Assembly (NCBI GenBank): GCA_014621425.1 | Contig: JAANBB010000034.1 | Location: 1 to 64,000 of the forward strand | DNA: 64,000 bases | Direction: 5' to 3' | Source: Cylindrodendrum hubeiense | Lineage: Eukaryota; Ascomycota; Sordariomycetes; Hypocreales; Nectriaceae | In this document: piece after piece, positions 34,114 to 46,345 of the stretch | Layout of the letters: every line of letters begins with the position of its first letter | How positions within the stretch are numbered: position 1 is the stretch's first letter | Notes under the pieces: model-generated | The model's database searches: none | Seen by the model: the letters and a program-made list of their open reading frames with translations, nothing else | What the model was told of the DNA's origin: nothing | Program-made: the position numbers and the translations under genes

Positions 34114-36423
34114 TTAGACCTGGAAATCTGAATGTAGATTCCGAAGTATCTGCAAGTTCGTCGCACAGTCTCTCAACTCTGTGGACCAGTATTCTAGGCC
34201 ATTTACCAACACGCGCGCCCCTTCCCGGCATGTCTCGTCGTCAGGCACCTCCAACTCCTCCAGCCCAGGCCGATTCTGCGACTTCAGTTTCCTCGCGGCA
34301 ATAAGAATTAAGGCGCTCCTGACGCCCTTCCTTATTCGTAGCCAAGTGTCGTGCTGCCTGTGTGTGGTCACAGCCGTCTTCAAAAAGATTATGTCCAGCT
34401 TCAAGCATTCATTCGTCAACCCGATCAAGTCGTTGACTAATGCGGAAGACCATCTTGAGACATCGTTGTGCAATAACACGTACAGAGCTGGCAGGCATAT
34501 GTCATGCTTGACGCTGTAAAGGCGCCATCGAAGATAATGTCGAAGCTCGTCCTTGCAAGGCATCAGGCCGTCCAAAGGAAATCGCATTGCAGGGGGTATC
34601 GACTCGTAATAGGAAGATAGCTGGTATCTAAACTCCTGCAATGCCTCGACTAGGCTGTGGAAAAAGACTTCTGCGGAACCGCCAGAGGAGCGATAGGCCT
34701 CTCGCCGCTTGTCCTGGAAGAAATTGTCGATACGCATCTCGAGCTTGCGGAGCATTATTTCAGTCAGAAAGAAGTACCATGACTGATCTTCGTATGGCTC
34801 TTGTGGAACCGTAAATGGCGTAAGCCCGTCGGAGCTCACTGCTTCATGGGAGGACGATGTCGTATTTGCATCGCTCGCGTAGCCGTTCGGTGGTGTTGGC
34901 AAGGAGGTCGAGTACGCAATGACGTTAAGATTCGAAGTTTCCATCCCAAACTCACAGGCCACCTCGCTTGAATCAGTCAGTCTATGCTGATCTCAGAAGG
35001 GCTTCGCAGATGAAGTGATTCTTACCGCTCGGCTTTGAAGCAGCTCCAGCAGAGGCGCTGTTCCATACTCTGAGAGTATTTAGGGCGCTTGCCCATACTC
35101 TCACGTGCCAGTCTCTTGGAAATGTACGTGCGACATGCGATAGAAGCTACATTCAACAAGCGCCAGCCTCCAACCGGCTTCTGCAAGTACATCAGGAAAG
35201 TCCCCGCCATGAAGCTACACTGGGCCGCAATCAATGACGACTGGGCAAATAAGGCTCCGAGGCGTTTCTGGCCAGCATTGAAATAGTCTCGTGCCATCGA
35301 ATACCGTTCCCAGGTTGGCTTTCTATGGCTATAGTTGTCCAAGTCGGAGCTTTGCCAAGGGCAAGAGATGGCACCCAATGCACACGCCAGTAACTTTTGT
35401 AAATCAGCATTTCGGCCCCAGCATCGGGCCCATTTGGAAGAAAACTCACGACTTGGCATGTCTCTCCATCCCATTCAAGACCATTCTCTACGAGGTTGGC
35501 TGCTCGGGCTCGCAATTCGTTCGGTTCGAGAATTGGAAGTTTGATGTGCACATTTCTCAAAAAGCTTTCTATCAGCTCTGGGACCATGGTACCGTCGTCC
35601 AAGCCGCTACGAGCCCCTCGAGGAGCGACCGACTTACGCTTCTTGGGGTTCGAAAGGGCTGGTTCATCCCCAGATCTGTGGTCATCTTGGCCGTCGCTGT
35701 CCTCTCCAGAATCTTCCAAGACCACATCCAGGCTGCTATTGACGCTGCTCGAATATTCAAGTATCGGCCACAGGAGTGTTTCCTCGACAGTGAACGTCCA
35801 CCACATGCCGAAGGGGGGGTTTTCTGGCCGAGATAAATCTCTCCTCAACGACAGAGACTCCATGATGTCTCCATGGGATCGGTGATACTGGTCGCTATAT
35901 ATCGGTGTACTCATGTTCGGCGACGCAACAAATGGTTCATCGCGAACCCTCAAATTGTCGTGCATTGCGGGGGCTAGGAGCGAACGTATTTCTGCAATAT
36001 CTGCGCCAGCATCACCGCTATGGCGCACAGGTTTGAGCATACCCAGATGCTGTTCGACATTGTGTAGCCTGCTCAGGATGGAGGGGATCTGGTCGTGGCC
36101 TAGATCTGAAGGCGAGGATGCCGAGTTCTCTCCTAGAGTCACTACACTACTCCTTCTTTCTCTATATGCAAGCATGTCAGTATATGGTCATTGATGATAA
36201 TTGGGATGATGATATGTACTTTTATGGCTCTCGGAGTATGTGGCATAGGGTTTGAAGGAAGGAGAGTATCTTTTTGGTGAGATGCTACGTACCTCTGATG
36301 TAAGGATGAAGAGACCGGCTGGTTTTCCGGAGCCCCCAAACGCGGAGCCAGGGAGCCCCTAGCTACCGTGTTGCGATATCTTGGTTCTCCCCGACTCGCC
36401 GACGAGGGAAATAGGTAATCCAT
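34114..36423 (-). CDS. Fungal TF-domain protein lacking a visible zinc cluster
   Basis: Four exons (36423-36293, 36161-35450, 35393-35026, 34966-34114) join in frame to 687 aa from the ATG at 36423 ('MDYLFPSS'). The body carries the fungal-specific factor region: a coiled coil ('ILSRLHNVEQHLGML'), a basic 'NPKKRKSVAPRG', 'LIAAQCSFMAGTFLMYLQKP' and 'RLCWSCFKAERE'. It is close in layout to the regulators at 13464 and 31853. In those, the zinc cluster directly precedes the segment matching 'AYRERRSSVV'. Here none of the three minus-strand frames upstream of that point shows a C-x2-C-x6-C pattern. Either the DNA-binding domain has been lost, giving a possible dominant-negative or partner protein, or a distant first exon exists. 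Confidence 0.7.
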
Positions 36424-37293
36424 ATGCTGCTCCCTCGGCGAACAGGCTGAAGAGCAGGAAGAGGATACCACCGATGTGCTGGCGCTTTGATCGAATGCCT
36501 AAGGATGCTTGTTAGGCGGCGCACCAAGCATCTCGCCTGCATAGGTTGTCGATCTCGGGCCGGAGGACTGGAGGGGTGATGAATTAGCCTACGCTTGCAA
36601 TGAACTGATGATGATGCCTCGGGGGCCGTCGGGCCGAAAAGCGGAGACGAGCTGGACCTGGAATGGGCCTGGTTTAGCATCGGGGGCCTCCCCCGAGGTG
36701 GCACCTGGACTAAACTTGGGGTTCAGGATCTGCATGCTGCATCAAACCCCAGCTCAACCCCCAGCTGGAGAGGGGTTGGGGACCAAGCCCGTGGGGATGT
36801 GCGTAGTCCAATGACACCGTCGTTCTGCTTCTCTGGTCCGGGGTAATTTCAGGCCCACGCTTCATCAACCATGGCTAGCTTACGAATGGCGGACAAGGAC
36901 GTGGGGAGATGCGTCACATTCGCATTTCGCTTTCGCATTTCACATTCGAGCAAGCCAATGGCCCAACCGACTCCCAGATTCGGCGCCCATTGCCCCGAAA
37001 ACATCGTGACTGTGAGCCCCGTATACACAGACATTTCATACCACCCAATATACCCCACGTGAACACGGAGCTGCGCTTGCAAGGACGGGCTGGACTTGCA
37101 GGTGGCTGCAATGGCAGACGGCCAATAACCCGGCTGCGGGGAAGCGGGGCTCCTTTTACAGGCGAGTAGCATGACTTGATAAATTTACCACGGAAAGCCT
37201 CTCTATAAAGCCTCTACATATGGTGGCCAAGTCCTCATCCAGGAAACCACCATCACATCCAATCATCCGTCGACACTTCCTCCTGGGTTCAGA
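36424..37293. promoter_or_regulatory. Divergent promoter with inverted repeats, regulator / permease
   Basis: 870 bp between divergent starts. GATGCTTG (36504-36511) and CAAGCATC (36525-36532) form an 8-bp inverted repeat. CGGGGG-CCT-CCCCCG (36681-36695) is a tight hairpin-like palindrome with CGG/CCG ends. 36755-36778 has CAACCCC/GGGGTTG arms. A plus-strand 'CIGCRSR' reading near 36540 is short and followed by a stop. Confidence 0.45.
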
Positions 37294-38838
37294 ATGTCGA
37301 CCACGTACAACAAAGACTTGGTTCACGATGCCATCCGGGATTCACTCCCGTGGTACCGCAATCCAGGTCTGGTCAAGCTGTATCTGCTCCTCATCAGCCC
37401 CCTTCTGACCTCGACGGCATGGGGTTTCGACCTCAGCATGACCAACAGTTTGCAATCAGTCGACACCTTCATGAACAACTTCGGCAATCCATCCGGCGCA
37501 ACTCTAGGTTTCTTCGGTGCCTCAGCTTCAGTCGGTGGCATTGTCGCCTGCATTATCGGTGGCCCGCTAAATCAGCGTTTCGGCCGCCGCATGATGTGCT
37601 TTGTCGGCGGCTTAATCGTCATCGGAATGGGCCTTATGCAAACCTTCTCGACCTCCTTCGGCATGTTTTCTGGTGGGAAACTACTCTTGGGCCTGGGATC
37701 CAACCTTCAGCAAGTTGCCGGACCGGTTCTTGTTACCGAACTGGCCCATCCTAAGCAGCGCGTTGCCTTGACCTCCATTTACAACACAAGCATCTACATC
37801 GGACTGATTATTGGCGCTTGGATCACATTCGGTACTTTTAGCATGGATTCAGCCTGGTCCTGGAAGATCCCGTGCATTCTCCAAATCATGCTCCCTGTCT
37901 ATCAAGTTGTTACCATCTGGTTCTGCCCCGAGAGTCCCAGGTGGCTTGTTTCAAAGGGTCGTGTCGAGGAGGCGCGTCAAATCCTCATCAAGTATCATGG
38001 AAATGGCGTCGAAGATGCTGTGGTGAAGGCAGAGATGCAGGAGATCATTGCCGGAGTCGAAGCCGACAAGACGGAACTCAAGTTCGAGTGGGATGCTGTC
38101 AAAGCAATTCTCGGCTCTCGTGGAAATCGTCATCGTCTCTGGCTATGCTTTTGGACAGCTGTCGGCTCGCAGTGCGCTGGCTCAAACTTCATTTCCACCT
38201 ATTTACCAGAGATTCTTGAGCAAATCGGCATGAGCACCTCCAGAGAGAAGACGCTGATCAACGGCATATCGAGCATCTGGTGCTGGGTGTGTGCTTTGCT
38301 AGCGGCATTCATCATTCCATGGGTAACTCGCCGCCAGGTCTTCCTCTTCTCTATTTCCGGAATGACTGCTTGCTTTATTGTCTGGACAGCACTTACCGCG
38401 ACTTACCTGAGGACTGGGGAAAGAAGTTGTGGAATCGCCGTTCTAGTCATGATTTTCATCTTCAATTTCTTCAACTCGATTTGCTGGATCCCACTCGTCA
38501 TCACTTACCCGCTCGAGACCGTTACCACGAAGCAGAGGAGCTTGTTTTTCGCCTTTACGATGCTCACTATCAATGCTTCGTCCTTCGTCGCCAGCTTCAT
38601 CAACCCGATCGGTATTCAGAATCTGTCCTGGCGGTATTACATTGTTCAGTGCGTGTTCAACACCCTGCTCGGTCTCATTATTTACTTCACTTTTGCCGAG
38701 ACCCATGGCCTTACACTGGAAGAAATTGCCGTTGTCTTCGATGGCGATGAGCAATTTGATAATGCGATTGCTAGAGCCGAATATGAGAAGAAAGTAGATG
38801 TGGATACACACGAGGAGGTTACGGACATCAAAGTTTAA
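37294..38838 (+). CDS. MFS sugar permease (lactose-permease-like, candidate rhamnose transporter)
   Basis: An intronless 514-aa member of the sugar porter family with about twelve membrane segments. Motifs: 'AWGFDLSMTNS' in TM1, 'NQRFGRRMM' after TM2, 'CPESPRWLVSKGR' before the central loop, and 'AETHGLTLEEIAVVFDG' after TM12. The usual second-half 'DRxGRR' motif is reduced to 'PWVTRRQ', as in many fungal lactose-permease-like transporters. It lies in the plasma membrane, importing a mono- or disaccharide with protons. Position next to the GH78 gene and two regulators makes L-rhamnose or a rhamnoside a reasonable substrate guess. A TATA-like 'TATAAA' precedes the start by about 90 bp (37204-37209). 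Confidence 0.88.
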   Translation: MSTTYNKDLVHDAIRDSLPWYRNPGLVKLYLLLISPLLTSTAWGFDLSMTNSLQSVDTFMNNFGNPSGATLGFFGASASVGGIVACIIGGPLNQRFGRRMMCFVGGLIVIGMGLMQTFSTSFGMFSGGKLLLGLGSNLQQVAGPVLVTELAHPKQRVALTSIYNTSIYIGLIIGAWITFGTFSMDSAWSWKIPCILQIMLPVYQVVTIWFCPESPRWLVSKGRVEEARQILIKYHGNGVEDAVVKAEMQEIIAGVEADKTELKFEWDAVKAILGSRGNRHRLWLCFWTAVGSQCAGSNFISTYLPEILEQIGMSTSREKTLINGISSIWCWVCALLAAFIIPWVTRRQVFLFSISGMTACFIVWTALTATYLRTGERSCGIAVLVMIFIFNFFNSICWIPLVITYPLETVTTKQRSLFFAFTMLTINASSFVASFINPIGIQNLSWRYYIVQCVFNTLLGLIIYFTFAETHGLTLEEIAVVFDGDEQFDNAIARAEYEKKVDVDTHEEVTDIKV

Positions 38839-40136
38839 AATTTGACGTAATGTATTTCATGGTTAGGGAATGCGAATATTTACCATATGAGAGAGAGGCA
38901 TCAACTTGGTGCAGCCTTGTCTATATATCACACTGTATCATTTTCCCATTTTCCCATTTCTCAGTTCTGGAAAGTGAAGTCTAAATATCTTTTGTTAATT
39001 TATAAATATTAAGCTTGGATGTTGTGAAACCTGAGAAAGGTCCCTGACATCTCACAATTTCTCACATATGATATGTCCTCCTTTTACGTAAATTTCACCA
39101 ATGATCCATCAATTGCCGGGTTCAAGCCCGTCATAATCACTGCACAGAGATTCTCGCTGCTCAATACGGAAACTAATTATGAAATAGTGTACTAATAGGA
39201 TGCCTTGTCCCGTTTCTCTCCATTATGGATGTGGTAATTGTCTCAGCTGGTCTGCATACTATTATCGTCGAATTCGCCACTTTCTTGTTGGTTAATTAGG
39301 CTGCACTTGCCTAAACATTAGCTTGATTCAGCTGCAGTGTCATGTTAGCCAGAATATTGTGTTGGGGATCCATGGTCTTACGGTGAGAGATGCCTTCTGA
39401 GGCGTTCCTTATTGCGTGATAGCAAGGATGTAAGCCCATTGGGTACGGACTACCTCTTATAGGAAGTTCCGCCCGACTTTGAGACTATTAGATCAATCCA
39501 ATTAGTCATCGTGATCTGTAGGGTAGAACTGAGGCATCGCGCTTGAAATCGACCGTGATCATCATCATCGGTCAATATCATCAACTATCCCTAAAATTTA
39601 TTTTAGCATGCTCAATTATTAGTGGTTTTGGCTCATTCTTGTGACAATCTCTTGTGACCCGTCTGGTCAGATGATACTGATAGATAGTGTCGGTAAGGCT
39701 TGTCTATTTTGTTCATATTACGCGTCCCGTATCCGCGCTGTCACTCTCATTGCGGACGCATCACCATTATGGGCATAACCACAGTCACAACAACCGTTCA
39801 GTGGGTAAGTTGTTAGGTTTCTGAGCGTTTCTTGCGCCCTCCCACCACACAATATTCGACATAATCGGGGGACGAAATGGCTTACTCACCGCCAAGTTTC
39901 TTTTTTCCAAAATTCTCTTTAGTTTGTGGCTTTGCACAGAACTAGGGTCAAATAGTTGCATTCCGCGCCGTGCGGGGGATCGGCGGCTTATGTTCGCACT
40001 CGTACGATCTCCTATCACCAAAAATACCAATCATGTAAATAAGATCTGCGAGGTCTAGGGTAAATATCCATCAGACCGCTTTGAGTAAGAGACTAGTAGT
40101 GGTTTCTTACATCCCTAGCTCTCTGATTTGCCGTTT
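38839..40136. other. 1.3-kb AT-rich gap
   Basis: Notably AT-rich with many short homopolymer runs from 38840 to 39700. No gene, tRNA or clear transposon end is seen. The 81-codon frame at 39785-40030 (minus) has no recognisable features. Confidence 0.45.
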
Positions 40137-40493
40137 TCAACCGAAGGCGTGATATGGGATTGCGGGGTGCTTACGAAGTGATTTATTGATGCCATCATTG
40201 CGTACAGAGAATTGCGTGCTGTTGAACAATGATTCTGGATCTTTATTTGCTGGTATCTCTCGTGCCATGTTTGAAGCTGATGGCGCGATCATCCAGATGA
40301 CTAAAAATACCAAGATTGTAACCCCAACTAAGGCACGGCGACCCGAAATTCGCATTGCATCACTTATCCAGGAGAGCCAACATGTGAGATAACTCAATTG
40401 AGGGACTTTCGGAGTATGCCGACCACGGTGATGGGTCGCACCATTCATTTGATCAACAATTACATCACTCTGTGAAGAAAGCACCTCATTCAT
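40137..40493 (-). CDS. Small single-pass membrane protein or gene remnant
   Basis: The 118-aa reading frame starts at the ATG at 40493; the frame extends to 40505 only through TTG. A hydrophobic segment 'VGVTILVFLVIWMIA' (about residues 56-70) is preceded by Arg residues, typical of a type II signal anchor. A short lumenal-type stretch follows and ends abruptly at 'IPYHAFG'. This looks like the N-terminus of a Golgi glycosyltransferase-type protein without its catalytic domain, so a truncated remnant is possible. No domain could be recognised and expression is unknown. Confidence 0.3.
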   Translation of the reverse strand: MNEVLSSQSDVIVDQMNGATHHRGRHTPKVPQLSYLTCWLSWISDAMRISGRRALVGVTILVFLVIWMIAPSASNMAREIPANKDPESLFNSTQFSVRNDGINKSLRKHPAIPYHAFG

Positions 40494-40643
40494 GTCGGGT
40501 TTCAACGTGTTATAAATTTCTTCGCGGAACCAAACAATTTACTACTGCTCTGACATTTTCCCATCCACTCTAAAAATACACTTTGCACAAACCCTACAAC
40601 TAGAAAAGAATCAACTTGGCACAGACCCCACAACGGTCAAGCA

Positions 40644-41918
40644 ATGGCGACTTCTGCAATCTTGACAGCTACGGCAACAGGCCCCGATGAGTTCGGATTA
40701 CATTCCACACACAACAATGGAGAAGCACGATCCTTGAGAGCCCTTTTCGGCAGTATTTATGATAAAGATGTTGAGGAAGGAAAGAAGGATCAACCTGCGG
40801 CGAAGGTAAGACCACCTTTTTTAGTTGTAGTCCGAAACGATACTGTACGGACATCACCTAACAGTCATCACTAGTACCAAAATTACCTCCCAACCTGGGA
40901 TCCGGAGCAAAAGTACACCCCACTTGAACCTTTCGAACACTACGACCATGGCAAGGACGCCGATCCGGCCTATCCTGATCTTCTTCCCAAGGAAACAGCA
41001 AACGTGGTGCATCTCACTCCAACAATCGGTACCGAGGTCAAAGGAGTCCAACTGAGCAAATTGAGCAAAGAGGGTAAGGACCAATTGGCTCTTCTGGTTG
41101 CAAAGCGAAAGGTAGTGGCATTCCGCGACCAGGACTTTGCCGATCTTTCAATCAAAGAGGCGCTGGACTTTGGTGGATATTTTGGACGTCACCATATCCA
41201 CCCTACCTCAGGCTCGCCCGAAGGTTATCCTGAGGTTCATCTCGTCCATCGTGGTGCTGGGGATCATTCCATTGACAAGTACTTCCAAAACCGCGGGACC
41301 AGTGTCGTCTGGCACTCCGATGTGTCTTACGAGAAACAGCCACCGGGAACCACATTTCTCTACGTATTCGACCAGCCGGAGACCGGCGGGGATACGCTAT
41401 TTGTGGATGTTGTTGAGGCGCATAACCGTCTCAGCCCCGCTCTTCAGGAACGTCTACATGGGCTGAAGGCAATTCATTCTGGAATCGAACAAGCCGAATC
41501 GTCGAGGTCGCGAGGCGGTGTTGTTCGCCGCGAACCTGTCTTCAACTCGCACCCGCTAATCCGTACCCACCCGGTCACTGGGGAGAAAGCTCTCTATGTG
41601 AACCCGTCATGTATGTCCTAACGGCTCCAACATTCCAGTAAGGAGATCAAGGTGCTAACTACCATAACAGTTGTTCGTGAAATCGTGGGACTGAAGAAAG
41701 AAGAATCCGACGCACTTCTGAAGCTTCTGTACACCCACATAGCCTTGGGGGCTGACTTCCAAGCCCGAGTAAAGTGGGCACCAGGTACGGTAGTGGTGTG
41801 GGACAACCGTGTAACGTCGCACACTGCACTAGTTGACTGGAGAAATGGGGAGCGACGGCATCTTGCGAGAATTACTCCCCAAGCCGAGGCCCCATTTGAG
41901 ACCCCCTTCAAAGCATAG
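40644..41918 (+). CDS. TauD/TfdA-family Fe(II)/2-oxoglutarate dioxygenase
   Basis: Three exons (40644-40805, 40875-41610, 41671-41918) with 60-69-nt introns give 381 aa. The iron ligands are His201 and Asp203 in 'VVWHSDVSYE', and His350 in 'NRVTSHTAL'. Arginines at 361-366 ('RRHLAR') would hold 2-oxoglutarate. The N-terminal 'YLPTWDPEQKYTPLEPFEHYDHG' is typical of fungal members annotated as alpha-ketoglutarate-dependent taurine or sulfonate dioxygenases. Such enzymes hydroxylate a sulfonate or other small acid so that sulfite or an aldehyde is released in the cytosol. The substrate here is not determined. The gene has its own promoter and no obvious functional partner beside it. Confidence 0.88.
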
Positions 41919-42420
41919 GGACTAAGCGCGGGCATTAAATGAGAGCAGACATGTGTATCAGTTAGTATAATATACACGGAGCGTATATCCAAAATATTTC
42001 CATTGAAACGCTTCAAACTGTATGCCTTGAGTGTTCATCCGCCGACCAACAACTTAAGACGCGGGTTTTCGGGATCCATGGATCTAGTTCAAGTGACCAT
42101 GTCCTCCAACAAGATCTCTAAATACCCAATCAGACATATCATCGGGTTTAACTATCGTAATATCGTTTAATGCAAAAAGCACAAGGACATAGACCATTCG
42201 GGAGATGCAATGGGCGTGATCTTGCTGGATGGTACCAGGACTCTCTCCAGCCATTAGATATAAGGATCCTGAGAGCGTTATTTGTTCCGGACAACTGTTA
42301 CTACATTCCAAGATGTATATCTTAGTTGCATTAATCTTTCAAAGTTCTTCTCATACTACATGTTGCAAGCCTATCCCCGGATCTCTACGAATATTCAATC
42401 AGAAGCTAGTTATTCATATT
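41919..42420. other. Convergent intergenic gap
   Basis: 502 bp between the 3' ends of the dioxygenase and DUF3176 genes. AT-rich. No features seen. Confidence 0.4.
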
Positions 42421-44476
42421 CTAGTGCTTTAGGTTCAACTCCATCCCATTCTCATTCTTACTTAACCCCATTCTTGCCTTCATCACTTCATCGTCACTCA
42501 TCTTATTCACCTTTATGTAGCTCCTTGTCTCATCATCAAGGCCACAAAGCAGTATCTTTAGAGGGTCTGCCTTCAACGTGTCGAGGCGGAGGTTCTGAGA
42601 CTCTGCAATGACGCCAGAAGCGAAGATAATTCCCCCTAGTACCATCGCAACAGGTGCGGCAAGGAATGCCCAACGAACCCGGATATATACCACCCATTGT
42701 TGAGTAGTGCCGCGAACGCTAGTGGCATCTATTTCGCCCATTCGGTAACTTAAAAGGCGGGCAGCGTTATTAAATGAAGTCGTGATATTTGTCGAGTTAG
42801 ATACGACTTTGTTAATCGAGTTGATGACGCCTTCATCAATGCCTCTCATCGTTGATTGGATAGATTTCTGGGTGATATTGAAGACCTGCTGAACTTTGTT
42901 TGGTACTCCCACGCTGTCGTTGAGAATCTTTAGTTGCAGGTCACTTCGAGGTATTATGTCGCAATCTTTAAACGCTATTATTGGAGCTAGCGATTTGCCA
43001 ACATCTTTTTGTATGCCCTTTAATAATTTAGAATCGTTAAGGAAGGGCTGCCAAGAATCTTGCACCCGCTCAAATGAGGTGGGGAGTAGGCGGTGCTCGA
43101 TCTTGCCGTTCGTCATTTTGGAATGATATGTTTGAATGCAATACGACATCGCGCATTCTGTGGCTTGTATCTTAGCCTTTTCCCAGGGAATTTTTCCGTC
43201 CCAATACTCGTCTGGAGCGTTAAGTACGATGAAGGAAGCCATGAGAGTATCCAAATGTCGAAAGTTGTACGTATCCTGAGGCCGGAAAGAGGCCGCTAGT
43301 TGTGATCGAGTTTGCGTGCAAATTCGCTGACCTGGCATGAACTTGCCATCACCCTTACGGTAGACCAGCTTTGTTCTATTTGACCCATATGGAATTTCAT
43401 ACTGGGTGTAATTGGCAATCATTGAGAAGGAATAGCCGCACTCGTCAAAGTCGCCGACGATGGCGGTTCTGTTCAGATGTGACGATGAAATGTCTTTGCA
43501 GGAGTTGCAAATACCCAGTGTTGAGTATGCGGGCCAGGTGCAGTTCCCCGTTTGACATGTCATACCGGGAGGCTCTGCAATTTTGAGGGCAGACATGTTG
43601 AAAAATCCAATCTGTGCTGTGGCTATCATGCTAATGTCAGGATAAAGGGATTCGCAACCGTTGAATTTGGCGCCAAGGTAGATTTTCGTAATTGCCATCT
43701 CGGTCTGTGTATAACCAATATCCAAGGTTGAAGCTCTCAAAATAGGCGCAGGAATATGTGCCACACTGCTATTGTCGCCCTCGTAAGTGATTACACCCTG
43801 TATGAAGGGGTCGATAACAAGCAAGCCTAGTGTGACGGCAGCACCAAAGGATACCCAATGACTATATACCTCTTATTAGCTTTATCGAATGAAATCGGTA
43901 TATAATTTTACCTTACCGAAACTTCAGTTTCCAAAGTAGTGATAAGCAGCCTAACGGACCGCGGCCAGCCTCCTCAATTGTGACGAATGCAGACAAGGGA
44001 CCCTGCCTCGTGGCGAACCAAGCCCATTTCCCCTGCGCTATACCGCTGCCGACGACGAATGCAAGTGGTGCTTTGATGATGACGGCCAGGATAGAGACAA
44101 TGGTGTTCAGTGAGAGGGGGAGGGTCCATGATGAAAGTGGTTTGTCTCTCTTCAAAAGAAGGAGAACGACCAGCGCAGTGAGAGAAGCGATGCTAGTTAT
44201 TATGGAAATCACTTCTAGGCTCCAAGCCCGGATCCAGTTATTCGGTGGTGTGGATGATGGCAATCCTTCGTTTAAATTTTCTTGACTTTTGGTTGAGGAC
44301 TGAGCAGTCTGGAAAGCCGTCGAAGTGGCACTCAATGGCAGCGATTGCGATGACTCGAGGAGTGTCTGAGTATCTCCCATAGTACGCTCGCCATCTTCGT
44401 TTGTAGCATGGTTGTTGGTAAATTCTAACGGCGATTGCCGAATCTGCAACGGTATGTAATCAGACGTGTGACGCAT
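42421..44476 (-). CDS. DUF3176 membrane protein
   Basis: Two exons (44476-43917, 43861-42421) with a 55-nt intron give 666 aa. Three N-terminal membrane segments are visible: 'VISIITSIASLTALVVLLLL' and 'IVSILAVIIKAPLAFVVGSG' in the first exon, and 'VSFGAAVTLGLLVIDPFIQG' just after the junction. A large extracellular or lumenal domain follows, with paired Cys ('CQTGNCTW', 'GICNSCKD') and many N-glycosylation sequons. One more membrane segment near the C-terminus ('FLAAPVAMVLGGIIFASGV') precedes a short cytosolic tail. This is the standard DUF3176 layout, a large fungal-specific family of unknown function often expanded in variable regions. No functional link to its neighbours is visible. Confidence 0.85.
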
Positions 44477-45205
44477 TGCGGGCGGTCAAGTGATGTTATG
44501 TTATAGGGATAACAACGGTTGAAATTTTCGAGGGGCGATGCGAGAACTGCGTATTTATTTGTGGCAGAGCAAAGTCAGGTGGTAGCCTGCATCTACCAAT
44601 ACGGCCTCCAGTGCGGCCATTACTCGCAGCTAACATCACTGGTTGGACAAAAGTGCATTTTCAGTGCTGCAAGTCAGCAGCCAAGACGTCTGCCGTAACG
44701 CCATGACATGGATTTTGCTGTGGTACGCGTGATATCTCGTCATTCACTGGCCAAGATAAATCAGGCCGAGATGTTCTATCAGCTATCAGGTTGTGGTACT
44801 GTCACGCCTGTTTTTCAAGGTAAGCGTTCTCTAAACATGGAAGTTTCAGGCGCCGAGGGGGCTATGCCTGCACGCCCGCTTCACAGCCCTATGTGATCAA
44901 CTACAGAAGTCCAATGAATGGATATCAGCCCTCCCATCTCGATCATCTGCATTGACCATGCATGCTACAGTTACGCATTGTGCTAAATCAGAGTGCCACG
45001 TGGAAACAAGATAATTGGGTGATGTATAGTGGTTACTCATGATGCATGTACTGTGATGCAATGCACCTCGGCAGGTTGGCTGTAGGCAGCAATTCCGTTG
45101 CCTCATAATATCCCTAGTCAATTAAACACGCTACGTTAATACATATATATATAAATCAACCCCGAAACAGCCTCTCTGGATATCCCTCTCTTGTAATAGC
45201 CAATT
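44477..45205. other. Intergenic gap with DUF3176 promoter
   Basis: 729 bp. A simple AT run (TATATATATA) lies at about 45142-45151. No coding signal is supported. Confidence 0.4.

Positions 45206-46345
<1,140 letters not shown>

Noticed and set aside
36530..36575. Plus-strand 'CIGCRSR' reading that looks like the start of a Zn2Cys6 cluster
   Set aside because: It is on the opposite strand from the regulator, followed within a few codons by a stop, and has no remaining Cys pattern.
38839..40136. AT-rich gap considered as a RIP-mutated transposon
   Set aside because: AT-rich, but no terminal repeats, target-site duplication or transposase/reverse transcriptase fragments could be recognised.
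40137..40493. Full glycosyltransferase gene at the small membrane protein
   Set aside because: Only a signal-anchor-like segment is present; no catalytic motif follows in any frame nearby, so only a small protein or remnant is reported.
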